From the NCBI GenBank assembly GCA_035530195.1, contig DATKVG010000175.1:1-12433 (forward strand): a stretch of 12,433 bases of DNA. The letters are read 5' to 3'. This DNA is from JAPLKX01 sp035530195. GTDB lineage: Bacteria > Hydrogenedentota > Hydrogenedentia > Hydrogenedentales > SLHB01. A model generated the notes under the pieces. The model was not told the DNA's origin and made no database searches. It worked only from the letters and a program-made list of their open reading frames with translations. Position numbers and translations under genes: made by a program. Positions 1 to 6,817 of the stretch are shown here, piece after piece; the stretch's first letter is position 1, and each line of letters starts with the position of its first letter.

Positions 1-192
1 AAGCGCTATTTTTGGTCGTACCGCGGCCATCATAACTCTTTGCTGTATGGCATCTTATGGAATCCCATATTCCCGCCCCAACCGGTTTCCAACTCCGAAA
101 ATGCCCACTACGAAAACCAGGATTTCTCACTTAGCCGGAAATACGCCGCCCGCACCGTTCTTTGCCCGGCTGAGATCGCGGGGAGGCAAGGG
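1..192. other. Left-edge non-coding stretch
   Basis: No convincing gene is visible on either strand. The forward reading frames that cross this stretch run on into the tandem repeat array and have low-complexity, proline- and arginine-rich translations, so they are not taken as genes. No promoter or RNA gene was recognised. The stretch ends just before the hairpin at 193-233. Confidence 0.5.
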
Positions 193-233
193 AAAAGCGG
201 GACGGCGAAAAGGGGGGACCGCCCCGCTTTTTT
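193..233 (+). other. Terminator-like hairpin next to the repeat array
   Basis: Arms at 193-205 and 219-231 pair over 13 bp with one mismatch (aaaagcgggacgg against ccgccccgctttt), with a 13-base loop. The right arm ends in a run of six T (228-233), as in an intrinsic terminator for a forward transcript. No forward gene is seen upstream, and the right arm resembles the start of the neighbouring repeat units (cgctttttt). It may therefore be a degenerate edge of the repeat array and not a working terminator. Confidence 0.3.
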
Positions 234-519
234 AAACTGCCGGAGGCGAGTCGGCAGCGGTGTGAAAAGCAGCGAAAAGCAGGGACAGACACGCTTTTTT
301 CAAACTACCGAAAAAGCGCTTCCAAACTGCCGGAAGCGAGTCGGCAGCGGTGCGAAAAGCGGGGACAGACACGCTTTTTTCAAACTACCGAAAAAGCGCT
401 TCCAAATTGCCGGAAGCGAGTCGGCAGCGGTGCGAAAAGCAGGGACAGACACGCTTTTTTCAAACTACCGAAAAAGCGCTTCCAAACTGCCGGAAGCGAG
501 TCAGTCCCTGTTTTTCGCT
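228..519. repeat. 80-bp tandem repeat array, REP-like, closed by an inverted end
   Basis: Units at 281-360 and 361-440 differ at only 2 of 80 positions. A third copy (441-502) is identical to the first over 62 bases and then stops. A degenerate partial copy lies at 228-280. Each unit begins with the motif gggacagacacgctttttt and holds small inverted repeats: CGCTTTTT/AAAAAGCG (292-299 with 311-318), GCTTCC/GGAAGC (318-323 with 332-337) and CTGCCG/CGGCAG (327-332 with 342-347). The last two compete for the same bases. Positions 271-289 recur inverted at 501-519 with 17 of 19 matches, closing the array. A unit of 80 is not a multiple of three, so any frame through it shifts. Similar gggacagacac-type palindromic repeats are known to me near REP-associated transposases, but none is present here. 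Confidence 0.85.
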
Positions 520-615
520 GACGTTTTGTTACGAGTTAAGGGATTTTTTGGTGGGTGCGGCGGGTTTCTCGCCCGTTGCGCGGTGCTGGATTTGCGGGTT
601 GGGGGGAGCGGCGGG

Positions 616-939
616 TCAGGCCTCGTGGCCGTCGTACTCGTCTTCAAACCATTTGCGCCACAGGGCGGCGTACTTCCGGATCCAGTCAAATACGGCTTCG
701 GCCCCGACGTCCCTGTTGCCCTTTTCGGATTCGATCCACTTGTGGCGCAGGATTTCTTCGCGTTCCATGGCGAGCATCCGGGCGTGCCGTTCCTCCCGCC
801 ACTTGGCAGAATGGTTGGCCATCCAGTCGCTGAGCGCTTGTTCCGCGGTTACCTCACATCCCCGTTCCTGGGACAACTCGATCCGATGGCGTTCAACGGC
901 CAGCTTCTCGGCCCTGGACAATTCCTTCACGATGGCCAC
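616..939 (-). CDS. Small hypothetical protein with an internal duplication
   Basis: I do not recognise the family. The 107-residue product is charged, helical-looking and rich in tryptophan. It seems built from two copies of one roughly 30-residue unit: residues about 20-50 contain VTAEQALSDWMANHSAKWRE, and the C-terminal part contains VGAEAVFDWIRKYAALWRK. The copies align with one gap and share the AE, DW and WR positions. The frame is closed just upstream by a stop three codons before the first GTG (939). A second GTG at 930 is preceded by GAGGTG at 6 bases, a better ribosome-binding site, so the true protein may be 104 residues. No signal peptide or membrane segment is seen. The gene stands alone between two repeat elements. 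The duplicated pattern supports a real protein; its function is unknown. Confidence 0.65.
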   Translation of the reverse strand: MAIVKELSRAEKLAVERHRIELSQERGCEVTAEQALSDWMANHSAKWREERHARMLAMEREEILRHKWIESEKGNRDVGAEAVFDWIRKYAALWRKWFEDEYDGHEA

Positions 940-1046
940 CTCAACTCAACAACCCGTTCGTATTCAGCCAGCCTTTCTTACACACGCTTACTATTTCGGC
1001 ATCATACTCCTGTGCCCGGCCAATTTCAATAGGTCGCGGCCAACCC

Positions 1047-1130
1047 AATATGGGGACGGTGCCCTTATTTCCATACGCGCATGGTTACGAAGAAGGCCGT
1101 TAGCGGAAATAAGGGCACCGTCCCCATATT
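1047..1130. repeat. Perfect 26-bp inverted repeat (REP/BIME-like hairpin)
   Basis: Arms at 1047-1072 and 1105-1130 are exact reverse complements over 26 bp, separated by a 32-base loop. The arm core is ggggacggtgcccttattt. It lies in the gap between two reverse-strand genes and ends 9 bases before the stop of the downstream one (1140). Its GGGGACGG signature is of the kind found in palindromic elements mobilised by Y1-type REP-associated transposases. That assignment is from memory, and no transposase is in the window. In RNA it would fold into a very stable stem and could attenuate transcription or protect an mRNA end. There is no T-run, so a classical terminator is less likely. Confidence 0.85.
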
Positions 1131-1139
1131 TCCGGAGGT

Positions 1140-1493
1140 TTATTCTTCGTAGGGTTTGATTGGGATGACGCTGCGGAAGAAGTTTACGGGATGGGGGGCC
1201 TCGGGCGCCTCGAGTTCTACGCCGAGTTCATCGAGGAGCCTGCCGTCGGCGTGGCGCAGGTCGACGAGGGCTTTTTCGAATGCAATGCGAGCCTGCGGGT
1301 TCTGGAATTGGCATGTCAATTGGACAGGCCCCGCGGTTGTCTGGTAATCTGCAAGGTGTGGCCGCCTATCATATTGGCGGCGCTGAGATTGCACGTAGAC
1401 TCTTTTTCCGCGCCATCTGCGCACGACGCGTAGATGTTGGTTCAAGGTCGCGAAGAAAGATGCTGAACGCGGCTTCTTAGCCGCCTTGGGCAT
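1140..1493 (-). CDS. Hypothetical protein, arginine-rich N-terminus
   Basis: No family is recognised. The 117-residue product has a basic N-terminal half (several RR and KR pairs, residues about 1-45) and a more normal acidic C-terminal half. The latter includes a likely helix (NPQARIAFEKALVDLRHADG) and ends in IPIKPYEE. The ATG at 1493 has a GGGAG ribosome-binding site 8 bases upstream on the reverse strand. The C-terminal half reads like a folded protein; the N-terminal half is less convincing and could be a start extended over non-coding DNA or a remnant. The gene diverges from the ABC transporter ATPase, with only 37 bases between the start codons. No membrane segment or catalytic motif is seen. 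Confidence 0.5.
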   Translation of the reverse strand: MPKAAKKPRSASFFATLNQHLRVVRRWRGKRVYVQSQRRQYDRRPHLADYQTTAGPVQLTCQFQNPQARIAFEKALVDLRHADGRLLDELGVELEAPEAPHPVNFFRSVIPIKPYEE

Positions 1494-1530
1494 TGGAGCG
1501 GCTCCCGCAGCAAGAGGAGGCCTGGGCAGG

Positions 1531-2193
1531 ATGGTGAAGATGGAGCGATGCCGGCGCCGGCTCGGCCCTGGCGTCGAGTTTTATTGCGAGTGCTTTCAGG
1601 CGCCGCCCGGCGTTCAAATGGCCCTGTGGGGGCCGAGCGGCTGTGGCAAGAGCACCATGCTCAACCTGATTTCGGGGCTTCTGCGGCCGGATTCCGGCGC
1701 GATTTCGGTGGATGGCGTCGACACCACCCGGCTCCGCGAAGGCCAGCTCGACCGGTTCCGCGGAGAACGGTTTGGTTTTGTGTTCCAGACGTTCAACCTT
1801 CTGGCGCCGTTTTCGGCGCTGCAGAACGTCCTGATCGGGATGCGGTTCAGCGACACGCTCCCGTCGTCCGAATGGAAATCGCGCGCCACCCACCTGCTTG
1901 AACGGGTCGGGCTCGGCCACCGGCTCCACAGCAAGCCGGCCACGCTGAGCGTGGGCGAACGCCAGCGGGTCGCCATCGCCCGCGCACTCGCCAACAAGCA
2001 GAAAATTGTCGTGGCCGATGAACCGACCGGCAGCCTCGACCCGAAATCGGCCGAAAAGGTCATGGAACTCCTGCTGGAACTGTGCCGCGAGCAGACTGTA
2101 ACGCTCCTGCTTGTCACCCACGCGCGCGAACTCGCCGGCTTCTGCCCGACCCAGTTTGACTGCAGCGGGCTGATCCGGGAGGTGACATCATGA
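1531..2193 (+). CDS. ABC transporter ATP-binding protein, LolD/MacB type
   Basis: This is the cytoplasmic ATPase that would power the permease encoded next. From the start chosen here (220 residues), all nucleotide-binding motifs are present: Walker A GPSGCGKST (34-42), Q-loop glutamine in FVFQTFNLL (Q86), signature LSVGERQ (139-145), Walker B IVVADEP followed by TGSLD (159-170), and the switch histidine in LLVTH (H197). The signature has V in place of the usual first G of LSGGQ/LSGGE. ATG 1531 is chosen because AAGAGGAGG (1512-1520) lies 10 bases upstream; a longer TTG-started reading from 1486 has no such site. Length and motifs fit the LolD/MacB/FtsE class. The stop overlaps the permease start by 4 bp (ATGA), indicating translational coupling. 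The substrate is unknown. Confidence 0.93.
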   Translation: MVKMERCRRRLGPGVEFYCECFQAPPGVQMALWGPSGCGKSTMLNLISGLLRPDSGAISVDGVDTTRLREGQLDRFRGERFGFVFQTFNLLAPFSALQNVLIGMRFSDTLPSSEWKSRATHLLERVGLGHRLHSKPATLSVGERQRVAIARALANKQKIVVADEPTGSLDPKSAEKVMELLLELCREQTVTLLLVTHARELAGFCPTQFDCSGLIREVTS

Positions 2194-3440
2194 GCCTGTG
2201 GCACATCGCGTGGGGCTATCTCTGGAACCGGAAATTCACATCCGCCCTCACGATCCTGTCGGTGGCGCTGGGCGTCGGCCTGATCTACGCGGTGCTCACC
2301 CTGCGCGAGGAAACTCGGAAACGGTTCGAAGAAGAAGGCCAATCCTTCGATATCGTTGTCGGCGCAAAAGGAAGTCCCCTCCAACTGGTGTTGAGCGCCC
2401 TGTATTTCATGGACGCACCCACCGGCAACATCCGCCTATCGGACTACGAGGCCATCAAACAAAACGAAGACGTCGCCGCCGCGTTCCCGATCAGCATGGG
2501 CGACACATACAGAGGGTTCCGCATCGTCGGCACCGTTACCGACCTTTTCTCGTATACGTGGACCAACCCAGTCTCCGGCGAGCAGCGAAAACCGTTCAAC
2601 CTGGCCGAAGGACGGTTATTCCAAAAACCGATGGAAGCCGTTCTCGGCAGCGCCGTGGCACGCGTTGAAGGCTTAGAACTTGGCGACACCTTCATCGGGT
2701 CGCACGGCTTTATCGAGCTGCCGGACGGCGTCCGCGAAGACCATGGCGAGCATCCCTACACGGTGGTGGGCATCCTCGAGCCGTCGGGCAGCCCCAACGA
2801 CCGGGCCGTTTTCGCCGATCTCGCGTCGGTGTGGGACGTCCACGGCCAAAAACACGACGCGGCCGAACAGAAGCCCGCCCAAGGCGAGGACCTCGAGGTC
2901 ACGGCCGTCCTGGTCTCGCTCGAAAGCCCGACGCTACGGTTCCAGTTTGTCGAGTTCGTCAACGATACCTACAACGCGATGGCCACGATCCCGATCAACC
3001 AGATCCAGAACCTCTACGCCAGCCTGCTTGGAACCGCCAAGAGCGTGCTGCTCTCGGTGGGCTACCTGGTCGTGGTCATTTCGGCCATATCCATATTAAT
3101 TGGCCTTTACCTGTCGATCCTCCAACGTCGTCGCGATCTCGCCATCATGCGTGCGCTTGGCGCATCCGCTTACGAGATCGTGGGTTCGGTGTTGATCGAG
3201 GCGTTCCTGGTAACGGTGCTGGGTGTGATTGCGGGGTGGTTTGTCGGCAACGTGGCGACGTGGTGCGTCGGCCTCTACCTGACGCGCCAGTACGGCCTGA
3301 CCATCGACATTTTCACGATGTTGACCAACGAACAACTCGTGGCGTTTTCCGTAGTGGCGCTGGTCGGCATCGCGGCGGGGATCGCCCCCGCCTGGCAAGC
3401 CTACAGAACCGACGTGGCGCGCGATCTTGCGGAATTGTAG
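2190..3440 (+). CDS. ABC transporter permease, FtsX/MacB type
   Basis: This inner-membrane partner of the preceding ATPase has 416 residues, in the normal range for LolC/LolE/MacB-like permeases. An N-terminal membrane segment lies at about 18-37, followed by a large extracytoplasmic MacB-type domain (about 40-275). A C-terminal FtsX domain has three further segments (about 288-310, 335-357 and 383-400). The conserved cytoplasmic loop RRRDLAIMRALGA (313-325) and the ending AGIAPAWQAYRTDVARDLAEL-like tail are typical of the family. Such four-segment proteins usually act as dimers and work as mechanotransducers or lipoprotein and peptide exporters rather than classical importers. The ATPase and the DUF3299-like protein are its likely partners. 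Substrate not determinable from sequence. Confidence 0.92.
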   Translation: MSLWHIAWGYLWNRKFTSALTILSVALGVGLIYAVLTLREETRKRFEEEGQSFDIVVGAKGSPLQLVLSALYFMDAPTGNIRLSDYEAIKQNEDVAAAFPISMGDTYRGFRIVGTVTDLFSYTWTNPVSGEQRKPFNLAEGRLFQKPMEAVLGSAVARVEGLELGDTFIGSHGFIELPDGVREDHGEHPYTVVGILEPSGSPNDRAVFADLASVWDVHGQKHDAAEQKPAQGEDLEVTAVLVSLESPTLRFQFVEFVNDTYNAMATIPINQIQNLYASLLGTAKSVLLSVGYLVVVISAISILIGLYLSILQRRRDLAIMRALGASAYEIVGSVLIEAFLVTVLGVIAGWFVGNVATWCVGLYLTRQYGLTIDIFTMLTNEQLVAFSVVALVGIAAGIAPAWQAYRTDVARDLAEL

Positions 3441-3574
3441 CAAACGCGGAACGCGGAACTAGGAAATATGGGACGTTCTGTCTGTCTGGACGGCGTCCTC
3501 TGTTGCACCCGGACCTTGCAGAATTGCGGGTCAATTGGGTATCGTAATATTTGGAGTTGTTTGGGAGTAGTGTT
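3441..3574. other. Intergenic gap inside the transporter operon with a repeat relic
   Basis: This 134-base gap separates the permease from the DUF3299-like gene. It contains a short direct repeat (aacgcggaacgcggaac, about 3443-3459). At 3462-3475, ggaaatatgggacg matches the outer end of the 26-bp palindrome family at 1105-1135 (ggaaatatggggacg) with one missing G. No terminator or promoter is convincing. It may be a decayed repeat inserted into the operon. Confidence 0.35.
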
Positions 3575-4216
3575 GTGCGAAAACGCGCAGTTCGTGAAAT
3601 AGGAACCATATTCGGAATAGTCGTTATCCTCGGGGCCGTCGTTTTCTTTAACGGCTACATGCGCCGCGGCTCCCTCTCCGACTATTTTGAGAAAGTGCGA
3701 AGAACCGCCGAAGCCGCCCAGGCCGGCCAGGGGGTGCCGCTCCTCCAGTGGGACCTGCTGCGAAAAACCAGCGGCAGCCTGAGGTCCGGCCCGAAATTCG
3801 ACCAGAACCTGCTGGATATCCGGGACGCCGAGGTCAACCTCATCGGGTTTATGGTGCCGTTGCAGGAGTTCCGGGCCGTGAAAGAATTCCTGCTGCTCCC
3901 CCTGCCGGTACAATGCTATTTCTGCGAAGCCCCGCCCATGCGCGACGTCATGCTCGTCCAAATGGCCGAAGGCGAATCCACCGATATCGTGAACGAGCCC
4001 GTCATCGTCAGCGGTCTGCTCACCCTCAACGAAGGACAGGGCACGAAATTCTTCTACGTCCTCAAAGAAGCCGCCCGCGAGGCCGCGGAAAAAGGCGGAA
4101 AACTCACCCGAAAGAACATCCGGCCCGAAGCCATTCAGCACATGAAGGACCAGAACGAGGCCCCGCCGCAACTCCTGCCCGGGTACGAACTGCCGCCGGC
4201 GCCCGCTCAACCGTAA
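3575..4216 (+). CDS. Membrane-anchored DUF3299-like protein
   Basis: Function is not established. The 213-residue product has one N-terminal membrane segment (about 8-28), so the rest should face the periplasm. The central region (about 85-165) has the pattern of the DUF3299 family: a GFMVPLQEF stretch, then KEFLLLPLP, then a metal- or redox-capable CYFCEAPP motif (C114, C117), then a beta-rich part ending FFYVLKEA. The tail is charged and proline-rich. GTG 3575 is preferred because GGGAG (3563-3567) lies 7 bases upstream; a TTG at 3551 lacks a ribosome-binding site. It follows an ATPase/FtsX-permease pair; from memory, similar trios occur elsewhere and some have been tied to metal (zinc) uptake. 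The last 28 codons have a diverged second copy at 6820-6906. Confidence 0.72.
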   Translation: MRKRAVREIGTIFGIVVILGAVVFFNGYMRRGSLSDYFEKVRRTAEAAQAGQGVPLLQWDLLRKTSGSLRSGPKFDQNLLDIRDAEVNLIGFMVPLQEFRAVKEFLLLPLPVQCYFCEAPPMRDVMLVQMAEGESTDIVNEPVIVSGLLTLNEGQGTKFFYVLKEAAREAAEKGGKLTRKNIRPEAIQHMKDQNEAPPQLLPGYELPPAPAQP

Positions 4217-4258
4217 CCGCCATGGATGCCATGGACTCAACAGGACGGCGGGCTGCGT

Positions 4259-5371
4259 CTACAACGACAAGAAGTTCTTGAGTATTCTTGGCCAGGCGCG
4301 GAAGTTGTAGATGGTATTGACGGCGATTGCGCACTCGAACGTGCAGTGACATTTCAAATCGACGATACGACGGTTGATTTCGCGCGCTCTGGGTGTAGCC
4401 AACGCTCTCCTGACATCATACCCAAACTCGCGGATGTTCCCGAAACCGCCCGAGGGGATGTCGATGAGGCCGTCTTTGATCATATCTTCGAGGACTTCGC
4501 ACGGCTGGAGGCTCCCTTCATCGTCCATGACAATCATGCGTCGCCCGGCGTGGCACGGCATGATGTATTCGCGGTGGACCGCCGCGCGCATGACGTATTG
4601 GGACACGGTTCGATTGACGGCGGAAAAGGCGCGGTCGGAGAAGGACCGTGCGGCGGTTTTGTTTGCCTTGCGGCGGCGCAGGCATTCGGCCTGGAACTTG
4701 ACGAACTCGGCGGCCTCGACGTTTTTGGCCTCCTTTTCAGAAGTCTGTCCGCGGACATAGAGGGCGCCGAAATCGACAAACTTGTAGTGGGCATAGGCAT
4801 AATCGAGGAGTTCATAGCTGTGGGCGGCGTTGAACTTTGAAAAGACGGTGGCCATGCCGACACTGAGGTTGGGGTACACGGCGCAGAGCGCCTCGAGGCG
4901 CGCGTTGAGATCAGCGACACATTCGAACAGGCCGGGCCGCTGGCGGATCTCGTCGTGGAGAGACCCGACGGCGTCGACGGACTGCGTGATGCGAATCCAT
5001 GCATCGGGGCAGTAGTCGAGGCACTTGCGGACGGCGGCCTCGTAACGTTGGGGCTGGGCCGAGCTGGTGGGTACGGTGAAGAATCGTGTTCCGGAGTTGA
5101 GGTAGAACTCGCGCATGATTTCGGGGAAGTCGGCACGCATGAGGGGCTCGCCACCGGAGAAATTGATTTGGTGCAGGCCGGGGAAGTTTTTGGAGAACCG
5201 GCTGATCTCGTCGAGGGAGAGGATATTTCGGTGTGCGGCATTGTCGATGGCTTGGCGGTTGAAACACATTTTGCAGCGGCATGGACAGAACGGGGTGACG
5301 AAAAAGATGAGGTAGCCGGGGGTGGCGCGGTTGAGGTAGCCGGCGAAGGCTCGAGCGCATCTATTGGCCAC
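4259..5371 (-). CDS. Radical SAM enzyme with SPASM-like C-terminus
   Basis: This 370-residue protein should use a [4Fe-4S] cluster to cleave S-adenosylmethionine and start radical chemistry on an unknown substrate. The cluster motif is CxxxCxxC in FCPCRCKMCF (C29, C33, C36), with an extra cysteine at C31. The GGEP motif follows (FSGGEPL, 73-76). The C-terminal part holds C273, C291, a GNI motif (311-313) and C341, C343, C347, which resembles a SPASM/twitch domain binding auxiliary clusters. GTG 5371 is the start: GGGAG lies 9 bases upstream, inside the end of the glycosyltransferase gene, which it overlaps by 11 bp. The pair is therefore probably translated together. This family appears in peptide maturation and in sugar or lipid modification; the neighbours favour glycan or lipid work. 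It converges with the DUF3299-like gene, 42 bp away. Confidence 0.9.
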   Translation of the reverse strand: MANRCARAFAGYLNRATPGYLIFFVTPFCPCRCKMCFNRQAIDNAAHRNILSLDEISRFSKNFPGLHQINFSGGEPLMRADFPEIMREFYLNSGTRFFTVPTSSAQPQRYEAAVRKCLDYCPDAWIRITQSVDAVGSLHDEIRQRPGLFECVADLNARLEALCAVYPNLSVGMATVFSKFNAAHSYELLDYAYAHYKFVDFGALYVRGQTSEKEAKNVEAAEFVKFQAECLRRRKANKTAARSFSDRAFSAVNRTVSQYVMRAAVHREYIMPCHAGRRMIVMDDEGSLQPCEVLEDMIKDGLIDIPSGGFGNIREFGYDVRRALATPRAREINRRIVDLKCHCTFECAIAVNTIYNFRAWPRILKNFLSL

Positions 5372-6365
5372 GAGCCGGTTCTCCCATCGCGGGTTTCAGC
5401 AATCCGTAGAGGGCCGCAAACCCGAGGACGATGGTGTGCAGCCAGCAATAGAGGACAAAGAACAAGGCGTGCAGGGGGCGCTCCTGGCGGAAGGCTGCGC
5501 GGATAAAGGGGATGTTGAAGATCATGTAGGCGAGGAGGGCGAGGGCCAGTGGCGGGCGAGCATAGGGCCAGACGACTGCCGCGGGCAGCAGGAGGAACGC
5601 GCCAAAACCGGTGAGATGGGCGAGGGCCTGGCGGGGGCTGCTTTCGCCGGTGGAATCGAACTTGGTTCGGCTCTTGAACATGCGCATCCAGAGTGCGGCA
5701 CGGCGCGCGAACGCTTTGAGTTCGGCGCGGGCGGTCGCGGGATAGTTGTGCAGGATGCGGATGCCGGGGGCGAAGGCGATGAGGTATCCGGCATCGCTGA
5801 GGCGATGGCCGAGATCGACGTCTTCAAGGTCGGCGCCAAGGAAACCGGTATTGAATCCGCCGATTTGATCGAAGGCGGCTCTGCGCACGACGCCGGGCCT
5901 GGGCGCCCAGGCATTGATTTGCTGGTAACCCTGCTCATTGAGGCGGATGCCCTCATCGATGACGCAGCGTTCCCAAAGGGCCTTGTAGCGCGGGACAAAG
6001 CCGCTGTTCGCGGGCCGGCCGGCGTAGGAGCCCACGAGGGCATCGGCGCCGGAGAGATCGAGCATGCGGTCGATGGCGGCGAGGGTGTCGGGGGCGAACA
6101 CGGTGTCGGCATCTGCGAAGACGAGCCACTCGCTTTGGGTAAGGGCGGCGCCGCGGTTTCGGGCGTTTGCGGGCCCTTGCCTTTTTTCGATGCGCACGTA
6201 ATCGGTCTTGTATCGTGCGGCGACGGCCGGGGTGTCATCGACGGAGGCATCGTCGACGACAATTGTATGGAAATCGGCGTATTCCTGTCGTTGGAGCGAG
6301 GCGAGGAGGGCTTCCAGCGTGGCAGCGGAATTATAGGTTGGGATAACGATGGCATAGCGGGGCAT
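5361..6365 (-). CDS. Family 2 glycosyltransferase, membrane-attached
   Basis: This inverting GT2 enzyme (334 residues) would transfer a sugar from a nucleotide donor. The GT-A fold begins with YAIVIPTYNS, has VVDDAS (D38, D39), the DxD metal site FADADT (D85-D87), and a GADLEDVDLGHRL stretch holding the usual acceptor-side acidic pair. The C-terminal third has hydrophobic stretches (around LTGFGAFLLLPAAVVWP and the following 70 residues) that would anchor it in the inner membrane. ATG 6365 is chosen because GAGAGG lies 5 bases upstream. The frame stays open much further upstream, but that extension (to 6707) has no GT2 features and runs into the methyltransferase remnant. It overlaps the radical SAM gene by 11 bp. 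Donor and acceptor unknown. Confidence 0.9.
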   Translation of the reverse strand: MPRYAIVIPTYNSAATLEALLASLQRQEYADFHTIVVDDASVDDTPAVAARYKTDYVRIEKRQGPANARNRGAALTQSEWLVFADADTVFAPDTLAAIDRMLDLSGADALVGSYAGRPANSGFVPRYKALWERCVIDEGIRLNEQGYQQINAWAPRPGVVRRAAFDQIGGFNTGFLGADLEDVDLGHRLSDAGYLIAFAPGIRILHNYPATARAELKAFARRAALWMRMFKSRTKFDSTGESSPRQALAHLTGFGAFLLLPAAVVWPYARPPLALALLAYMIFNIPFIRAAFRQERPLHALFFVLYCWLHTIVLGFAALYGLLKPAMGEPARGQ

Positions 6366-6640
6366 ACAGACCTCTCGTGACTCTCCCGTGTATGTTAAGG
6401 TTGCCATAAGTGGGACTGGTTGGGCAAATGTGGCACCGAGGGACCTCTGGGCGGTAGGCTCACTCGCAACAGAGTCGAACAGGAAACCTTCGGCCACGCC
6501 GCCCAGATAAAGGGCGGCGAACAATCGGAACCCGCGTTTTTCCCCCGGTCGAACCGCCGGCCCTGCACAGCCGTAATCGGGGGGAGGACACCATGGACTT
6601 GACTGGAAGACAGGCGGGGACGATAAAGGGAGAGTCGAGG
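6366..6640. other. Gene-free gap upstream of the glycosyltransferase
   Basis: About 275 bases separate the glycosyltransferase start from the end of the methyltransferase remnant. The reverse frame of the glycosyltransferase stays open through it, but the translation does not look like a protein domain. The stretch should hold the promoter for the glycosyltransferase/radical SAM pair, yet no convincing -35/-10 pair was seen. It could also contain decayed gene sequence belonging to the rearrangement scar next to it. Confidence 0.4.
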
Positions 6641-6817
6641 TCAGACCTTCCTGAACACAAAGATGTGCACGATCACCAGGGGCCACCGCCGTCCCATCAC
6701 CTTCCACCCAGCCCGGTTTATCCGTTCAAGGGTCCGCTGCACCGCCCCCACCAATCCCGACTCATGGCACTGCGGGGCCGGGTGCACATCCGTCAACTCA
6801 AAACCGTGCCGCCGCGC
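6641..6817 (-). pseudogene. Truncated second copy of the SAM methyltransferase (C-terminal part)
   Basis: The reverse strand encodes about 59 residues that match the C-terminus of the intact methyltransferase next door. From FELTDVHPAP to the end, 53 residues align without gaps to FELIDVQPAP onward, with 31 identities (58%), including GW, WPLVI, HI and FRK positions. The catalytic domain and zinc ribbon are missing. The natural stop is kept at 6641-6643. At the other end, homology breaks off around 6817, where a fragment of the DUF3299-like gene begins. It is the tail of a diverged paralogue, cut by a rearrangement. It is not expected to be functional. Confidence 0.85.

Noticed and set aside
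228..519. CRISPR array
   Set aside because: The repeated unit is a continuous 80 bp with no unique spacers between copies, and no cas gene is present.
40..1032. Long forward open frame of 330 residues
   Set aside because: It crosses the 80-bp repeat array in shifting phases and lies opposite the reverse-strand gene at 616-939; its translation has no domain-like pattern.
4221..4245. ccatggatgccatggac tract as a regulatory palindrome or terminator
   Set aside because: It is a short imperfect repeat between two convergent genes with no T-run. A similar tract at 6591-6607 (ccatggacttgactgg) is too weak a match to claim a shared element.
5364..6380. Forward open frame of 338 residues opposite the glycosyltransferase
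   Set aside because: A glycine- and glutamate-rich antisense shadow of a clear GT2 gene with complete motifs.
6366..6707. N-terminal extension of the glycosyltransferase to 6707
   Set aside because: The extension has no GT2 features and overlaps the methyltransferase remnant; ATG 6365 has a good ribosome-binding site directly before the typical GT2 opening.
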